Below are positions 44,801 through 54,475 of a stretch of DNA of 64,000 nucleotides, one piece after another; the first letter of the stretch is position 1, and every line of letters starts with the position of its first letter. A program made the translations under genes and the position numbers. The DNA is from Bacteroidales bacterium Phil6. Lineage in GTDB: Bacteria > Bacteroidota > Bacteroidia > Bacteroidales > F082. Under the pieces are notes generated by a model, which ran no database searches, was not told the DNA's origin, and was given only the letters and a program-made list of their open reading frames with translations. Location: NCBI GenBank assembly GCA_002633315.1, contig NWBN01000002.1, positions 57,777 through 121,776 on the forward strand, written 5' to 3'.

Positions 44801-45154
44801 TGCATTATCTTTAAGATTATCAGAAAGTTGCAATGTGTTGAGCAATTTATCTCTGATGTCGGGAAAAAACTTGCCGATAAGGACAGCTGCCTGTTTGTCA
44901 GTCATCTTTTTTCTGTATCTCACAAGATTCACAAGAGGAACAAAGAAATACAAGATAAGAACAAATAGCGAACTTAAGACAAAAAACAGAAAAAGAATAA
45001 AACGGCCCTTGCGAGGAAGCCATGATAAAAACTCTACTCCATTGACAAACAGAAATATAGCTATAAGAAGCACAGCCCCAATAATCAAACCCTGAATCAA
45101 CCTGTTGAGGTAAAACTTCTTGACAAAAGCCTCTATCTTGCTGACAATATCCAT
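41861..45154 (-). CDS. DUF4175 family membrane/coiled-coil protein
   Basis: A 1097-residue protein. Two N-terminal helices (about 18-42 and 50-75) and a third near 150-170 anchor it. Residues about 190-480 are beta-rich and probably periplasmic. Residues about 500-700 form long coiled coils rich in Glu, Lys and Gln with repeated K-E-L/E-E-L runs. Then come low-complexity Ser/Gln stretches (including SSSSCSQPKQSGSQPNSS), further helices, and a charged C-terminus. DUF4175 is known only as a conserved Bacteroidota/Proteobacteria family without an assigned reaction. It heads an operon with ybeY, mnmG and a methyltransferase. Confidence 0.85.
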   Translation of the reverse strand: MDIVSKIEAFVKKFYLNRLIQGLIIGAVLLIAIFLFVNGVEFLSWLPRKGRFILFLFFVLSSLFVLILYFFVPLVNLVRYRKKMTDKQAAVLIGKFFPDIRDKLLNTLQLSDNLKDNADNELLVATIEQRIKNMSAVRFTDAVNLKDNYKYLKMFALAFIVLVVLVVFVPDFSRKPVERVFNYSTEYHKPLPYSVSLPSLDIEALQGDDVEYSITVEGEKIPESFYVKSDAGVRLMNRLSVNEFCYVFKNVNHSERFYIEGGEFTSPEIEIVVRPNPVLLYYETAFHYPKYIKRRNDTVAGKTRFMVPLGTDVEMFFHTRDVDSLVVIRDSLVLDIPFSDGMFSYSFKAVKSGKFYVSVFNDWNNDSSPVPFAVDVIPDAFPEIQVQEFHEEFTKEHYYSGLIADDYGFSRLEFHFDVENKPEQSFKVSIPVDKRELRTSFYYSVDLDTVTVFPGDEIDAYFEVWDNDGINGPKSRRSEVFMLSLPSLALLDSVANASEEQVMDKMKQKSEELESLQKEIEDMLKDLVSKKELNWSDKEKMKELLEKQEQLQEEWENVKEEQKKLSDFLKDNELTSQELLEKQEQINKLFEEVIPDEMKQLMEEIEELLNEMPRDKMQEMMKELKKNSKELKDMLDRNLSLLEQLKVEKDINDFIEDLKELADKLMNEGDENADSLSASDAKKEFDELQKQLDSIMKNNKQLPNPFDINKDEEMIEDINEDLDSAEESENNGDQNKSSEQKKNAGQKMQEMADSMQMNLGSSSMERKGEDAHLVRILLENVVRSSHSEEELLLSIGMMKPDDPTITEKISRQKEISDNFVMVEDSLRKLAMRQPEVKNFVFNELDIINQQLGASMKDMRSFNYNIAVQKQQTAMMSMNNLALMLAESLEDMESAMGGSSSSCSQPKQSGSQPNSSDQNIKNMKDLQEQIGKSLEQLREQMKGEQNGQPMPSSMSEQLARLAAQQEMIREGMRQMLEEMKKNGVLGDDGINEIIKEMEKLEEDIVNKKITNQSLERNRDIMSRMLKAENAQQEREKDEKRKSDEFKGKLERRTVDELDYKEKMMKQQEFLKMNPIEFQPFYKDKINEYFFRKNSNQNN

Positions 45155-45197
45155 AAAAAACCTTTAAACCATACAAAATTCAAAAAAGAATAATTTG

Positions 45198-45205
45198 CAA
45201 AGATA
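45198..45205 (-). promoter_or_regulatory. -7 promoter element of the DUF4175-ybeY-mnmG operon
   Basis: TATCTTTG on the minus strand, 43 bp before the DUF4175 ATG. The rest of the gap (45155-45465) is AT-rich and shows nothing else. Confidence 0.6.
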
Positions 45206-45465
45206 CGAAAGAAATTACAAAAAGAGAAAAATAAATACATGGTTTAAAAAAGGGTAGAGTCAACAAATATTATTCTTTTCATACAGAAACCTTATTACTT
45301 TTAAAACATCAATTTATAAAACATTCAGATAATAAGAAATAAAAAGTTATAGAAACCAACCACTTGATTTTTCAAATCATTTATAACACACTACTTAAAT
45401 ATAGATAATATCGAAGAGTATTTTTGCGACATCTGCAATACCGAGCATTGAGATTTATCAGATGA

Positions 45466-46656
45466 TTACGTTTCAGACCTATGTCCATGAGGATTAAGCG
45501 ACGACCGATGATTGCGACCGAAGATATAATAATAAATTAAAGAAAGCACACCTGTCACAGCGATAAGCAGGAACATATAATCATAACCCAAATGCTTCAC
45601 CAAGACACCGGCTACAAAACCTCCCAAGGCTATGCCGAAATCGAAAGCGACAAAAAAAGTAGAACTTGCAGCACCACGGCGTTCCGGAGCAACGGCATGC
45701 ATTGCCATAGTCTGCAACGACGGCTGTATAGCACCGAAACTGTATCCAAGCAACAAAGCAGACAAGACATAACAAGGTATATTATGTGCCAAAACCAAAA
45801 GCAATATGCCGGCAACAATAGCGACATTACCGGTATAAACCATAGGAGCCTCACCATATTTATCGACAGCTCGACCTAACAAGATGCGAGTAAGCACAGT
45901 AGCGACAGCGATACAAATAAAATAAATTCCACCACTCGGCAAATGGTTCGCAGTAGCATAAATTGCCACATAAACCTCCACCACACCATAAGCCATCATG
46001 AAGAAAAACTGTGTGACAGACGCCGGAATCGACATTCGTTCAAATAACTCATTAAAATGTAACGGTTCGGTAGAGAGTTTATATTTCTTGTCTTTTATAC
46101 TGACACCGACAAGCAATGCTATCAAGGCAGACAAGGCAGCGGCGGCAAACAAAGGACGGAAGCCCCAAATATTCATCAATGCCAAACCGAGGGCAGGGGC
46201 TGCAGCAGTGGAAATTGCCATAGACAACCCGTACATTCCCAGTCCTTCACCCATACGACTGTGCGGAATGATGTCGGCGACCCATGTAGATGAGGCATTG
46301 CTCGAAGCAGCATGAAACGCACCATGCAAGGTACGCAGCAAAATCGCCATGGCGATACCGGCAGAAACAAAATAACCCATAGGTATCAACGTCATGCCTG
46401 TCAACCCCAATATTAAAATGGCACAACGTCCTTTGGTATCAACCAACCAGCCTACGAAAGGACGAGAAACAATGGAAGCAATACTGAACAAGGCAGTGGC
46501 TATGCCTATGGCAACAGCATCACCTCCTAAATATGTGACAAAAAACGGAAATGTGGGCAATAACGCATGAAAATTAACGAAAATGAAAAAATTTACCAAG
46601 CAAATCTTTACAAAAGAGCCGGTCCATAACTTAGGTTGAACAATGTTTGAAATCAT
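45466..46656 (-). CDS. Major facilitator superfamily transporter
   Basis: A 396-residue, 12-helix transporter. The loop 2-3 motif reads GWLVDTKGRCAIL (the classical G-x-x-x-D-x-x-G-R form), and RILLGRAVDKYGEAPM is its counterpart in the second half. The N-terminal segment LPTFPFFVTYLGGDAVAIGIA and the sequence as a whole resemble YfcJ/YhhS-type exporters of drugs or sugars. ATG at 46656 (MISNIVQPKLW) is preferred; an ATG at 46701 would begin in the 3' arm of the leader hairpin. Confidence 0.88.
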   Translation of the reverse strand: MISNIVQPKLWTGSFVKICLVNFFIFVNFHALLPTFPFFVTYLGGDAVAIGIATALFSIASIVSRPFVGWLVDTKGRCAILILGLTGMTLIPMGYFVSAGIAMAILLRTLHGAFHAASSNASSTWVADIIPHSRMGEGLGMYGLSMAISTAAAPALGLALMNIWGFRPLFAAAALSALIALLVGVSIKDKKYKLSTEPLHFNELFERMSIPASVTQFFFMMAYGVVEVYVAIYATANHLPSGGIYFICIAVATVLTRILLGRAVDKYGEAPMVYTGNVAIVAGILLLVLAHNIPCYVLSALLLGYSFGAIQPSLQTMAMHAVAPERRGAASSTFFVAFDFGIALGGFVAGVLVKHLGYDYMFLLIAVTGVLSLIYYYIFGRNHRSSLNPHGHRSET

Positions 46657-46688
46657 AATATCACTGTTTTTAACTTGTTTGTTCAAAT

Positions 46689-46735
46689 AAAAAAAGCCCA
46701 TCGACGAAAATCAACTAGACTTACGTGATGGACAC
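46689..46735 (-). promoter_or_regulatory. Leader hairpin with T run: attenuator or small-RNA terminator
   Basis: Read on the minus strand, CCATCACG (46731-46724) pairs with CGTCGATGG (46706-46698) with one bulged C. It is followed by GC and seven T. It lies between a -7 promoter site (46758-46765) and the MFS start codon, so transcripts could end here after about 60 nt. Confidence 0.65.
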
Positions 46736-46757
46736 TACATGTTGGTTATAAACACTG

Positions 46758-46765
46758 CAAAAATA
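46758..46765 (-). promoter_or_regulatory. -7 promoter element upstream of the leader hairpin
   Basis: TATTTTTG on the minus strand. Transcription would begin near 46752, about 20 nt before the hairpin. A two-codon ATG-TAG occurs in the leader. Confidence 0.6.
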
Positions 46766-47622
46766 CAAAAAAATCACTTTTTATCGGTCACCAGAAAAAG
46801 TAAAAAATTTTTCAACAAACATCACAAATAATGTAATTTTTGATTTTATTATATTGATTTACAATATTTTTATAAAAATATCATCTTAAAATAACTTAAA
46901 CGAACTGTGTTATTATATATGAAATGTCGTATATTCATCCGTCAAATGGAAACTTTAAAATATAGCAAATTTGAAAAAGGAAAATCCGGGAAAGCACCGC
47001 CTGGGCTCAGAAAAGTTACAATGATTCTTTGGGAGTACAAAACAGCGATAATACTTTTTTTGAAGGAAGGATGCAATTCCATAATTTTCATTTCATGAAC
47101 TTGTAAAACTAAAAAGATTACGAAAGCATAAAATCGCAAAGCTCACAATAAAGTAATATGCAAGAAATTATTTGCCAATTCAAAAACAGAATTCAGATAT
47201 AATGGAACTTACAACTGAACCCTGTTCCCATTTATACAATATTTCGAACAATGCCGAATGGCGAAGTTGATAAAAAAAGTTGAGTTGAAATGACCAAGTC
47301 TTGTCCGAATTATTTGTCCAAATCAGAATGTTTTTTTGAGTATTTTTTGAATATCAATGCGATATAAATATCCAAGATTGAACCAGAAATATAGAACTGA
47401 GCTTTGACCGAATCTAAATTATCAGCAGGAAACAATAAAAACGTAATCGTCACATATATTTTTACTTACGAACCACTTACAAACTCAACAAAAAAATGTG
47501 GAAATGCACATTTTAAACTATTTAAAGATATACACTACAAAATCGTTAATTCTGTCAGTAATCTTACTTGAAAACTCAATAAATCCTTGTTTCTCACTTC
47601 ACTTCTCATAATCAAAAAAAAA
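46766..47622. other. Gene-free region between the MFS gene and gltX
   Basis: About 860 bp, AT-rich, with no credible gene. A 63-codon frame at 46907-47098 has a slightly more GC-rich stretch (about 46985-47010) but no protein character. A perfect 8-bp hairpin, AAAATGTG/CACATTTT with loop GAAATG, is at 47493-47514. Confidence 0.5.
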
Positions 47623-47652
47623 TTGAACAATAACTGAAATGTACTATCTTTG
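47623..47652 (+). promoter_or_regulatory. Promoter of gltX
   Basis: TTG (47623-47625) and TATCTTTG (47645-47652) are separated by 19 bp. The -7 element overlaps an in-frame TTG, so translation begins at ATG 47668 with a leader of about 10 nt. Confidence 0.75.
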
Positions 47653-47667
47653 CAAAAAGTTTATACA

Positions 47668-49188
47668 ATGAAAGAAGTTCGAGTACGTTTTGCACCAAGT
47701 CCGACAGGACCATTACATATAGGTGGTGTCAGGACAGCATTATACAATTATCTGTTTGCGAAAAAAAGCGGCGGTAAGATGATACTCCGCATAGAAGATA
47801 CCGACCAAACACGTTTTGTGCCCGGTGCCGAGGAATATATCATAAAATCTTTGGACTGGTGCGGAATAAAATTCGATGAAAGCGATATCGTCGGCGGAGA
47901 TTACGGTCCTTACAAACAGAGCAACAGAAAAGCCCTTTACAAACAATACAGCGATGAATTGCTCGCAAAAGGTCATGCCTACATAGCTTTCGATACTCCT
48001 GAGGAATTAGACCGTTACAGAACAGAGGCTGAAAGCAATAAAAAGACTTTCATTTACAACGCGGAAAGCCGCAAAACTTTGCGTAACAGTCTTAACATGA
48101 GTAAAGATGAAGTGGATAATCTCATCAATTCTGGGATTCCTTATACAGTACGTTTCATGATGCCGGAGAATTATGAAGTGGAAATGCACGACATCATCAG
48201 AGGAGATATCAAAGTCAACACCAAGACTTTGGATGACAAAGTGTTATTCAAATCCGACGGCATGCCCACATATCATCTTGCCAATATTGTCGATGACCAT
48301 CTTATGAAGATAAGCCATGTCATCAGAGGAGAAGAGTGGTTGCCTTCCATGCCTTTGCATGTACTGTTATACAAGGCTTTTGGCTGGGAAGCGCCGGAAT
48401 TTGCACATCTTCCTTTGTTGCTGAAACCTGACGGTAATGGCAAACTCAGCAAACGCGACGGCGACAGATTGGGATTTCCTGTTTTCCCATTGCGTTGGGA
48501 AGACCCTAAAACCGGAGAAATATCGTCCGGATACAAACAATCCGGCTATTATCCCGAGGCATTTATCAATATGTTGGCATTGCTCGGCTGGAATCCGGGA
48601 ACAGAACAGGAAATTTTCAGCATGGACGAACTGATTGAGGCTTTCTCACTCGAACATTGCAATAAATCAGGTGCACGATTCAATGTGGAAAAAACCAAAT
48701 GGTTCAATCATGAATATCTCATGCGCAAATCGAGCGAAGAGGTGGGAGCAGAGTATGCCGAATGGCTTAAAACCGAAAAAGACATTGTCGCTGACCAACT
48801 CTATGTCAATGAAGTAACTGCCTTGGTAAAAGACAGAGTCAACTTTGTAAAAGAACTCTGGGACCAAAGTTTCTTCTTCTTCGAAGAGCCTGTGACATAC
48901 GATGAGGTGACAGTGAAAAAACGGTGGAAAGAAAATTCGCCGGAACTGATGAGAATGGCAGCAGAGGTAATAAATAATATTGAAGACTTCAGTTCTAACA
49001 ATATAGAAGAGACCCTCAACAACTGGATAAACTCCAATGAATTGGGCATGGGACCCGTAATGAACGGATTGCGTCTTATGCTTGTGGGAGCCGGCAAAGG
49101 TCCTCATATCCATGAGATAATTCACCTCCTTGGCAAGGAAACGACATTAAAACGTATAGATAAAGGTATCAAAGTTTTGGCAAAATAA
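47668..49188 (+). CDS. gltX: Glutamyl-tRNA synthetase
   Basis: A 506-residue class I aminoacyl-tRNA synthetase that charges tRNA-Glu (and possibly tRNA-Gln in organisms using the transamidation route). The HIGH motif is in [16 protein letters not shown] near residues 8-23, and the KMSKS equivalent is [32 protein letters not shown] is the conserved central segment. Length is normal. It is followed by folB after 5 bp and shares its promoter. Confidence 0.98.
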   Translation: MKEVRVRFAPSPTGPLHIGGVRTALYNYLFAKKSGGKMILRIEDTDQTRFVPGAEEYIIKSLDWCGIKFDESDIVGGDYGPYKQSNRKALYKQYSDELLAKGHAYIAFDTPEELDRYRTEAESNKKTFIYNAESRKTLRNSLNMSKDEVDNLINSGIPYTVRFMMPENYEVEMHDIIRGDIKVNTKTLDDKVLFKSDGMPTYHLANIVDDHLMKISHVIRGEEWLPSMPLHVLLYKAFGWEAPEFAHLPLLLKPDGNGKLSKRDGDRLGFPVFPLRWEDPKTGEISSGYKQSGYYPEAFINMLALLGWNPGTEQEIFSMDELIEAFSLEHCNKSGARFNVEKTKWFNHEYLMRKSSEEVGAEYAEWLKTEKDIVADQLYVNEVTALVKDRVNFVKELWDQSFFFFEEPVTYDEVTVKKRWKENSPELMRMAAEVINNIEDFSSNNIEETLNNWINSNELGMGPVMNGLRLMLVGAGKGPHIHEIIHLLGKETTLKRIDKGIKVLAK

Positions 49189-49193
49189 ATATC

Positions 49194-49547
49194 ATGGCAA
49201 TCATATCGATAGAAAATATGGAGTTCTATGCCTATCACGGCTGCTTTGAAGAAGAACAAAAGACAGGTACACGTTTTCAGGTGGATCTTAACATGGAAGT
49301 TGATACTTCTTTATCTGAAATTTCAGACAATCTTAATGACACAGTTGATTATCTTGCTGTTTATCAATCTGTTAAAGACGAGATGATGAAACCTTCCAAA
49401 CTACTCGAACATGTGGCAAGAAGAATATTGAACAGAGTTTGCCGGGATTTTACAAATGTAAAATATGCCTGGGTTAAAGTTAAGAAAATGAATCCTCCTT
49501 TGGGTGGAAAAATAGAATATGTATCAATAGAATTAGAATCGGAATAA
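49194..49547 (+). CDS. folB: Dihydroneopterin aldolase
   Basis: A 117-residue tunnelling-fold enzyme that converts 7,8-dihydroneopterin to 6-hydroxymethyl-dihydropterin in folate synthesis. The FYAYHGCFEEEQ start, the catalytic-region DTVDYLAVY, the LLEHVARRIL helix and the KMNPPLGG motif near the C-terminus are typical. It is co-transcribed with gltX and ends at a strong terminator. Confidence 0.93.
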   Translation: MAIISIENMEFYAYHGCFEEEQKTGTRFQVDLNMEVDTSLSEISDNLNDTVDYLAVYQSVKDEMMKPSKLLEHVARRILNRVCRDFTNVKYAWVKVKKMNPPLGGKIEYVSIELESE

Positions 49548-49573
49548 AATAAACTTATCTACATTTATTTTAG

Positions 49574-49616
49574 AAAAAGCAAGCCAAAAATCCATGTTTT
49601 AGCTTGCTTTTTTTAT
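49574..49616 (+). terminator. Terminator of the gltX-folB operon
   Basis: The stem AAAAGCAAGC/GCTTGCTTTT, extended by inner A-T pairs, is followed by a run of seven T. Confidence 0.9.
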
Positions 49617-49807
49617 AACAATATACAACATAAAAAAGACATTGTTTATCAATATTATACTTAAAATCACAACATAAAGTCTTATTTGCACAGAAATACA
49701 ATAATCTATCAATAATAAACATATTTTAAAAATAACATAAAGAAAATTTTAAAGAAAAATAAAACTTTATTTCGAGGACATTGTTTTTCAGACAAAAAAG
49801 CAAAGTC

Positions 49808-50380
49808 ATGAAAAAACCACTCAGATTTATTTTAATTGCATGCATAACAGGCATGTTCATTACATCCTGTAAAGAAAACAAACAACCCTATTACAGTGCA
49901 ACAATGACTGCGTATTTCGGTACCGACCTTAAAGGCATTACAAGTTTTAATTCTCAGATTATGATGGATACCTTTAACACGGCAGCATTGTTAAATCCAG
50001 CCAATAATGCAGACTATTGGTATTACCGTTATGGAATAAGCGATGTTGAAGTCACCGGAGTGACAATGAAAATTACAAGCAACAACGCAGACTTCGATGT
50101 AGTTAACGGAACATTGAGTTTTTATGAAATCGGATTGGATACTGTTGTAGTCAACAAAAGCAAAGATTTCCCAATCACACAATGGACCATGAACAATACT
50201 GATTTCAAACTCGGACAAACAGTTATTTTTAAAAATTCTGATAATCAATATGAAAACATCGCAGACCTGTTGTATGACTTCGAACCATTCGGAATTGCAT
50301 TTGAAGGAACGACAAGCAACAGTAACATACAATTCACTTGTCAATTCTTAATAACAGCAAAAGTTTGGATCTATTATTGA
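49808..50380 (+). CDS. Putative lipoprotein, unknown
   Basis: A 190-residue protein. The start at 49808 gives a signal peptide MKKPLRFILIACITGMFITSC with lipobox ITSC, followed by KENK. The mature part (AYFGTDLKGITSF, DVEVTGVTMKITS, EIGLDTVVVNKSK) is beta-rich, with no family I recognise. It is probably exposed at a membrane. An MFS transporter gene follows after one base, so the two are likely one operon and may work together. Confidence 0.72.
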   Translation: MKKPLRFILIACITGMFITSCKENKQPYYSATMTAYFGTDLKGITSFNSQIMMDTFNTAALLNPANNADYWYYRYGISDVEVTGVTMKITSNNADFDVVNGTLSFYEIGLDTVVVNKSKDFPITQWTMNNTDFKLGQTVIFKNSDNQYENIADLLYDFEPFGIAFEGTTSNSNIQFTCQFLITAKVWIYY

Positions 50381-50381
50381 T

Positions 50382-51620
50382 ATGCATAAAGTAAAGACCG
50401 GACAAGGTAACATTCCGCTAATCAGTTTAATAGCGATATGGTCAATCTCATTGGTTGTCAATCTGCCGGGATTGGCCATTTCGCCACTATTAGCAAGTCT
50501 TGAGAAGATTTTCCCGAAAGCCGGAACATTAGAAGTTCAATTATTGACAATATTGCCAAACTTTTTCATTATACCTTTTATTTTATTATCAGGAAAGTTA
50601 TCAGTTTACAAAAACAAGGAATTATTAGTATTTACAGGATTATTATTATATTTGATTTGTGGAATAATATATCTTTTTGCACAAAGTATAACAACACTAA
50701 TCATTCTCAGTTGTCTGCTCGGCATAGCATGCGGAATAGTAATACCTCTGGCGGCAGGACTTATCACCGACACATTCACTGGAGTTTACCGAACAAAACA
50801 ACTCGGAATAAAATCAGGAATAGCCAACTTGTCTTTAGTAGCTGCCACCCTTTTAGTAGGTTGGCTTGGAAAAATAGACTGGCATCTGCCTTTTGCTGTA
50901 TATATGATTCCCGTCATACCTCTTATTCTAACGCCATTCCTGAAACACAGAACAGCAGAATCCAAAACGATTATTGCTAATATCATAAAAAACAGCGAAA
51001 ATATCAACGGAAATATTGCAAATCCATTAAACAACAGAATCCAGAAAAAATTGTTATGGGAACAGATAATAATTTATTTTCTGTTGACATTCAGTGCAAT
51101 AACAATTACGTACTATCTTCCTTTCCTGATGCAGGACGATAAAATGAATACTACTCAAGTAGGTATTGCAACATCTGTGTTTTTTCTTTTCATCACCATT
51201 CCGGGATTTAGTCTGACTTTCCTCGTCAAAATATTTGGAAAAAGTATAAAACCAATCAGTATATCCATAATAATAATAGGATTGTTATTAATTGCAACTT
51301 TCAACAATTTATTCATTTATATTATCGCTTCAGCACTGACAGGACTGGGTTATGGAATAATGCAACCAATGATTTATGATGCAACATCAGTGTTGGCCAC
51401 AAAAAAGAACTTACAAACTTTGTATCTGTCTTATATCTTTACAGCTAATTATATTGCAGTGGCAACAGCTCCTTTTATAATAGACTTTTTTAAATCACTT
51501 CTGCATAATGACAATAATGTCTTTCCTTTCATTTTCAATGCAATTGTCATGTTCATATTATTAACTGTTCAAATAATTAAACTTACAAAAAAACATACAA
51601 AACAAATAAAAAATATTTAA
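50382..51620 (+). CDS. Major facilitator superfamily transporter
   Basis: A 412-residue, 12-helix transporter with weak sequence motifs (loop 2-3 reads SGKLSVYKNKELL rather than the full signature). Conserved-looking segments are ACGIVIPLAAGLITDTFTG and GLGYGIMQPMIYDATSVLA. The substrate cannot be inferred. The start lies one base after the lipoprotein stop codon. Confidence 0.8.
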   Translation: MHKVKTGQGNIPLISLIAIWSISLVVNLPGLAISPLLASLEKIFPKAGTLEVQLLTILPNFFIIPFILLSGKLSVYKNKELLVFTGLLLYLICGIIYLFAQSITTLIILSCLLGIACGIVIPLAAGLITDTFTGVYRTKQLGIKSGIANLSLVAATLLVGWLGKIDWHLPFAVYMIPVIPLILTPFLKHRTAESKTIIANIIKNSENINGNIANPLNNRIQKKLLWEQIIIYFLLTFSAITITYYLPFLMQDDKMNTTQVGIATSVFFLFITIPGFSLTFLVKIFGKSIKPISISIIIIGLLLIATFNNLFIYIIASALTGLGYGIMQPMIYDATSVLATKKNLQTLYLSYIFTANYIAVATAPFIIDFFKSLLHNDNNVFPFIFNAIVMFILLTVQIIKLTKKHTKQIKNI

Positions 51621-51680
51621 CATTTCCATTTTTGATTTATTCAATCCTCAGGACTTGCATAATGAAAATTAAACAAATCT

Positions 51681-51714
51681 TTTGATTTCAAAACACTTTT
51701 TTGTTTTATCTTTG
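51681..51714 (+). promoter_or_regulatory. Promoter of the glycosyltransferase-pgk pair
   Basis: TTTG (51681-51684) and TATCTTTG (51707-51714). The -33 element overlaps an upstream in-frame start, which supports ATG 51760. Confidence 0.65.
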
Positions 51715-51759
51715 CAGAAGTATCTATCTATAATTAGAAATAAAGTCAAAGATAATGTC

Positions 51760-52530
51760 ATGCAAAAGATATCGGTAACAATTATCACATTCAACGAAGA
51801 AAAAAAAATTCGGCAGTGCATAAATTCTGTCAAGACTTTTGCAGATGAGATAATTGTTGTTGATTCAAACTCCACCGATTCTACGGAAACTATTTGTAAA
51901 GAACTGGGAGTCAATTTTATAAAACAAAATTGGCTCGGTTATTCCGAACAAAAAAACTTTGCCAACAAATTGGCAAACAATGATTGGATTTTTTCCATAG
52001 ATGCTGATGAAATGGTTTCTGAAAAACTTTCCAATTCAATATTAAAGTTGAAGAATGAAGATACTGATATCAATACTATATTCACAATGAACAGGTTGAC
52101 AAATTACTGCGGGAAATGGATGTATCATTGCGGAATGTATCCCGATAGAAAAACGAGATTATGGAACAGAACAATAGGAAAGTGGGAAGGATCCATACAC
52201 GAAACATTGAAATTCAGTTGTAAGACAAAAAATGTTTTGCTAAATGGCGACTTGCTACATTATTCTTTCGATACTCCTGATGATTTTGAACATCAACTCT
52301 TTAAATTTGCTGAGATGAGAGGACATTATTATCATGAAAAAGGTCATAAAAATGCCTTTTTGTTGTCTGTTTTGTCCCCATTTCATATCTTTTTTCGCAA
52401 TTATATTCTGAAACTCGGTTTCTTGGATGGCAAAACCGGGTGGTATATTTGCATGACAACAGCAAAAGCCACCAATTTTAAATATAAAGTACTTAATAAT
52501 CTTAACAAATCAAAAGAAACATTAATTTAA
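51760..52530 (+). CDS. Family 2 glycosyltransferase (WaaE/KdtX-like)
   Basis: A 256-residue cytosolic GT-A enzyme. SVTIITFNEEKKIRQCI, EIIVVDSNSTDST, WIFSIDADEMVSE, the segment CGMYPDRKTRLWNR and WEGSIHETLKF match the group that adds sugars to lipopolysaccharide core (WaaE/KdtX). A C-terminal hydrophobic segment (FLLSVLSPFHIFFRNYIL) may bind the membrane. It precedes pgk by 45 bp on the same strand, a pairing without an obvious metabolic link. Confidence 0.85.
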   Translation: MQKISVTIITFNEEKKIRQCINSVKTFADEIIVVDSNSTDSTETICKELGVNFIKQNWLGYSEQKNFANKLANNDWIFSIDADEMVSEKLSNSILKLKNEDTDINTIFTMNRLTNYCGKWMYHCGMYPDRKTRLWNRTIGKWEGSIHETLKFSCKTKNVLLNGDLLHYSFDTPDDFEHQLFKFAEMRGHYYHEKGHKNAFLLSVLSPFHIFFRNYILKLGFLDGKTGWYICMTTAKATNFKYKVLNNLNKSKETLI

Positions 52531-52575
52531 TAGATTTTAACAAAAGAAAACAAATATTAACTTAAATTATTTATT

Positions 52576-53826
52576 ATGAAGACCATAGATCAAATCAATT
52601 ACAAAGACAAAAGAGTCGTGATGAGAGTGGATTTCAATGTTCCTTTGGATGAAAACTTCAACATCACCGACGACACTCGCATGAGAGCTGCTATTCCTAC
52701 AATACGCAAAGTGTTGAATGACGGAGGTATGGTAATCTTAATGTCACATCTCGGACGTCCTAAGAAAAATCCTGACCCGAAATATTCTCAAAAACATATC
52801 CTGAAACATCTGGAAGAACTACTCGGAAAACCTGTAGCCTTTGCCGATGATTGCCAAAAAGCAGCAGAACAAGTAAAAAACATGAAACCAGGTGATGTCT
52901 TACTACTTGAGAATCTGCGTTTTTATGCAGAAGAAGAAGGCAAACCACGTGACATTGAAAAAGACGATCCTAATTACGAAACTGCAAAAAAAGCACTGAA
53001 AGAAAGCCAGAAAGAGTTCACAAAAACTTTAGCTTCATACGGAGACTATTATATAAATGACGCTTTCGGCACAGCTCACCGCAAACATGCTTCTACAGCA
53101 CTTATAGCTGAATATTTCGACAGCGACCACAAATCTTACGGATACCTCATGTCTAATGAAGTAGCTGCCATTGACAAAGTTCTCAAAGACATAAAACGTC
53201 CTTTCACAGCCATTATGGGAGGCTCCAAAGTATCAACAAAAATCGATATCATCGAAAACCTGCTTACCAAAGTTGACAACCTCATCCTATGCGGCGGCAT
53301 GACTTACACTTTCAAAAAAGCTTTGGGAGGCAACATAGGCAATTCTATATGCGAACTCGACAAATTGGACCTCGCTCTCGATATTTTGGCTAAAGCCAAA
53401 GACAAGGGCGTGAAACTTTATCTCGCCGTCGATGCTGTAGCAGGAGACTCTTTCTCAAACGATGCCCGTACTCAAATTGTTGACCCAATGAATATACCGG
53501 AAGGATGGGAAGGTATGGACATTGGTCCCAAGACAAGGGAATTGTTCGCTGAAGTGATAGAAAATTCCAAAACCATATTGTGGAACGGTCCTTGCGGAGT
53601 GTTTGAATTCGACAACTTCGCCAATGGTTCGCGCGCTATCGCTGAAGCAATAGTCAAAGCTACAGAAAATGGTGCTTTTTCTCTAATTGGTGGAGGCGAC
53701 TCCGTGGCTTGTATCAACAAATTCGGTCTCGCCGACAAGGTGTCTTACGTGTCAACAGGCGGCGGCGCTCTGTTAGAAGCTATCGAAGGCAAAGAACTTC
53801 CCGGCATCGCTGCTATCAACAAATGA
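52576..53826 (+). CDS. pgk: Phosphoglycerate kinase
   Basis: A 416-residue glycolytic enzyme that interconverts 1,3-bisphosphoglycerate plus ADP with 3-phosphoglycerate plus [12 protein letters not shown] at the N-terminus, LMSHLGRPK, the hinge-side [22 protein letters not shown] and the nucleotide-binding end [14 protein letters not shown] followed by [19 protein letters not shown] are intact. Length matches the family. A terminator follows. Confidence 0.98.
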   Translation: MKTIDQINYKDKRVVMRVDFNVPLDENFNITDDTRMRAAIPTIRKVLNDGGMVILMSHLGRPKKNPDPKYSQKHILKHLEELLGKPVAFADDCQKAAEQVKNMKPGDVLLLENLRFYAEEEGKPRDIEKDDPNYETAKKALKESQKEFTKTLASYGDYYINDAFGTAHRKHASTALIAEYFDSDHKSYGYLMSNEVAAIDKVLKDIKRPFTAIMGGSKVSTKIDIIENLLTKVDNLILCGGMTYTFKKALGGNIGNSICELDKLDLALDILAKAKDKGVKLYLAVDAVAGDSFSNDARTQIVDPMNIPEGWEGMDIGPKTRELFAEVIENSKTILWNGPCGVFEFDNFANGSRAIAEAIVKATENGAFSLIGGGDSVACINKFGLADKVSYVSTGGGALLEAIEGKELPGIAAINK

Positions 53827-53840
53827 TAATTAATTAAAAT

Positions 53841-53872
53841 GTGTCACCATATATAAATATGACACTTTTTTT
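53841..53872 (+). terminator. Terminator of pgk
   Basis: The stem GTGTCA/TGACAC has a 13-nt AT-rich loop and a run of seven T. Confidence 0.85.
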
Positions 53873-53893
53873 AACATTATAATTTTTAACATT

Positions 53894-54403
53894 ATGCAAA
53901 AAAGTATTAAGATCTACAAACTCGGATTGGATGAGTTGAAAACTTATCTTTTCATTTTACTGTTTGTAACAGGTAATATCGTTTTGCCTCAACTTTGTCA
54001 TCTTATTCCTGACGGCGGAAAAATATTCCTTCCAATATATTTTTTCACATTGATAGGTGCATACAAATACGGCATTAAAGTAGGCCTTATTACTGCCGTA
54101 CTTTCACCTGTCATCAACAGTCTTTTGTTCGGCATGCCTGCCGCTGCAGCATTGTCTGGAATAATGATAAAATCCATGTTTCTCGCCATTGCAGCTTCAT
54201 GGATAGCCGAGAAAAACAATAAATTGTCATTATGGACTATTCTTTTGGTAGTACTGTCTTACCAGATTTTCGGAACTGTTGCCGAATGGTGTTTCTCAGG
54301 CTCCCTGATGTCAGCTACACAAGACTTCAGATTAGGTGTCCCCGGAATGTTGATTCAATGGATAGCCGGTTATGCAGTATTGAGGTGGTGTTCTGAAAAA
54401 TAA
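53894..54403 (+). CDS. ECF transporter S component, putative
   Basis: A 169-residue membrane protein with five or six helices, similar in size and layout to substrate-binding S components of energy-coupling-factor vitamin transporters. Segments such as PIYFFTLIGAYKYGIKVGLI, LSPVINSLLFGMP and the final GVPGMLIQWIAGYAVLRW recall that family. The shared A/A'/T module is not in the window. The substrate is not evident. The gene ends 21 bp before a terminator. Confidence 0.68.
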   Translation: MQKSIKIYKLGLDELKTYLFILLFVTGNIVLPQLCHLIPDGGKIFLPIYFFTLIGAYKYGIKVGLITAVLSPVINSLLFGMPAAAALSGIMIKSMFLAIAASWIAEKNNKLSLWTILLVVLSYQIFGTVAEWCFSGSLMSATQDFRLGVPGMLIQWIAGYAVLRWCSEK

Positions 54404-54424
54404 ATCTTTTCACAATTACATAAT

Positions 54425-54465
54425 GGAGGTGTGTCTTATTTCTACAATATGATATGCCTCCTTTT
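54425..54465 (+). terminator. Terminator of the ECF S component gene
   Basis: An 11-bp stem, GGAGGTGTGTC with GATATGCCTCC (three G-T pairs), is followed by four T. Confidence 0.75.
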
Positions 54466-54475
54466 AAAAATAATA

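Noticed and set aside
46907..47098. 63-codon open frame in the MFS-gltX gap
   Set aside because: No conserved motif or promoter was seen; only a short GC-richer stretch distinguishes it.
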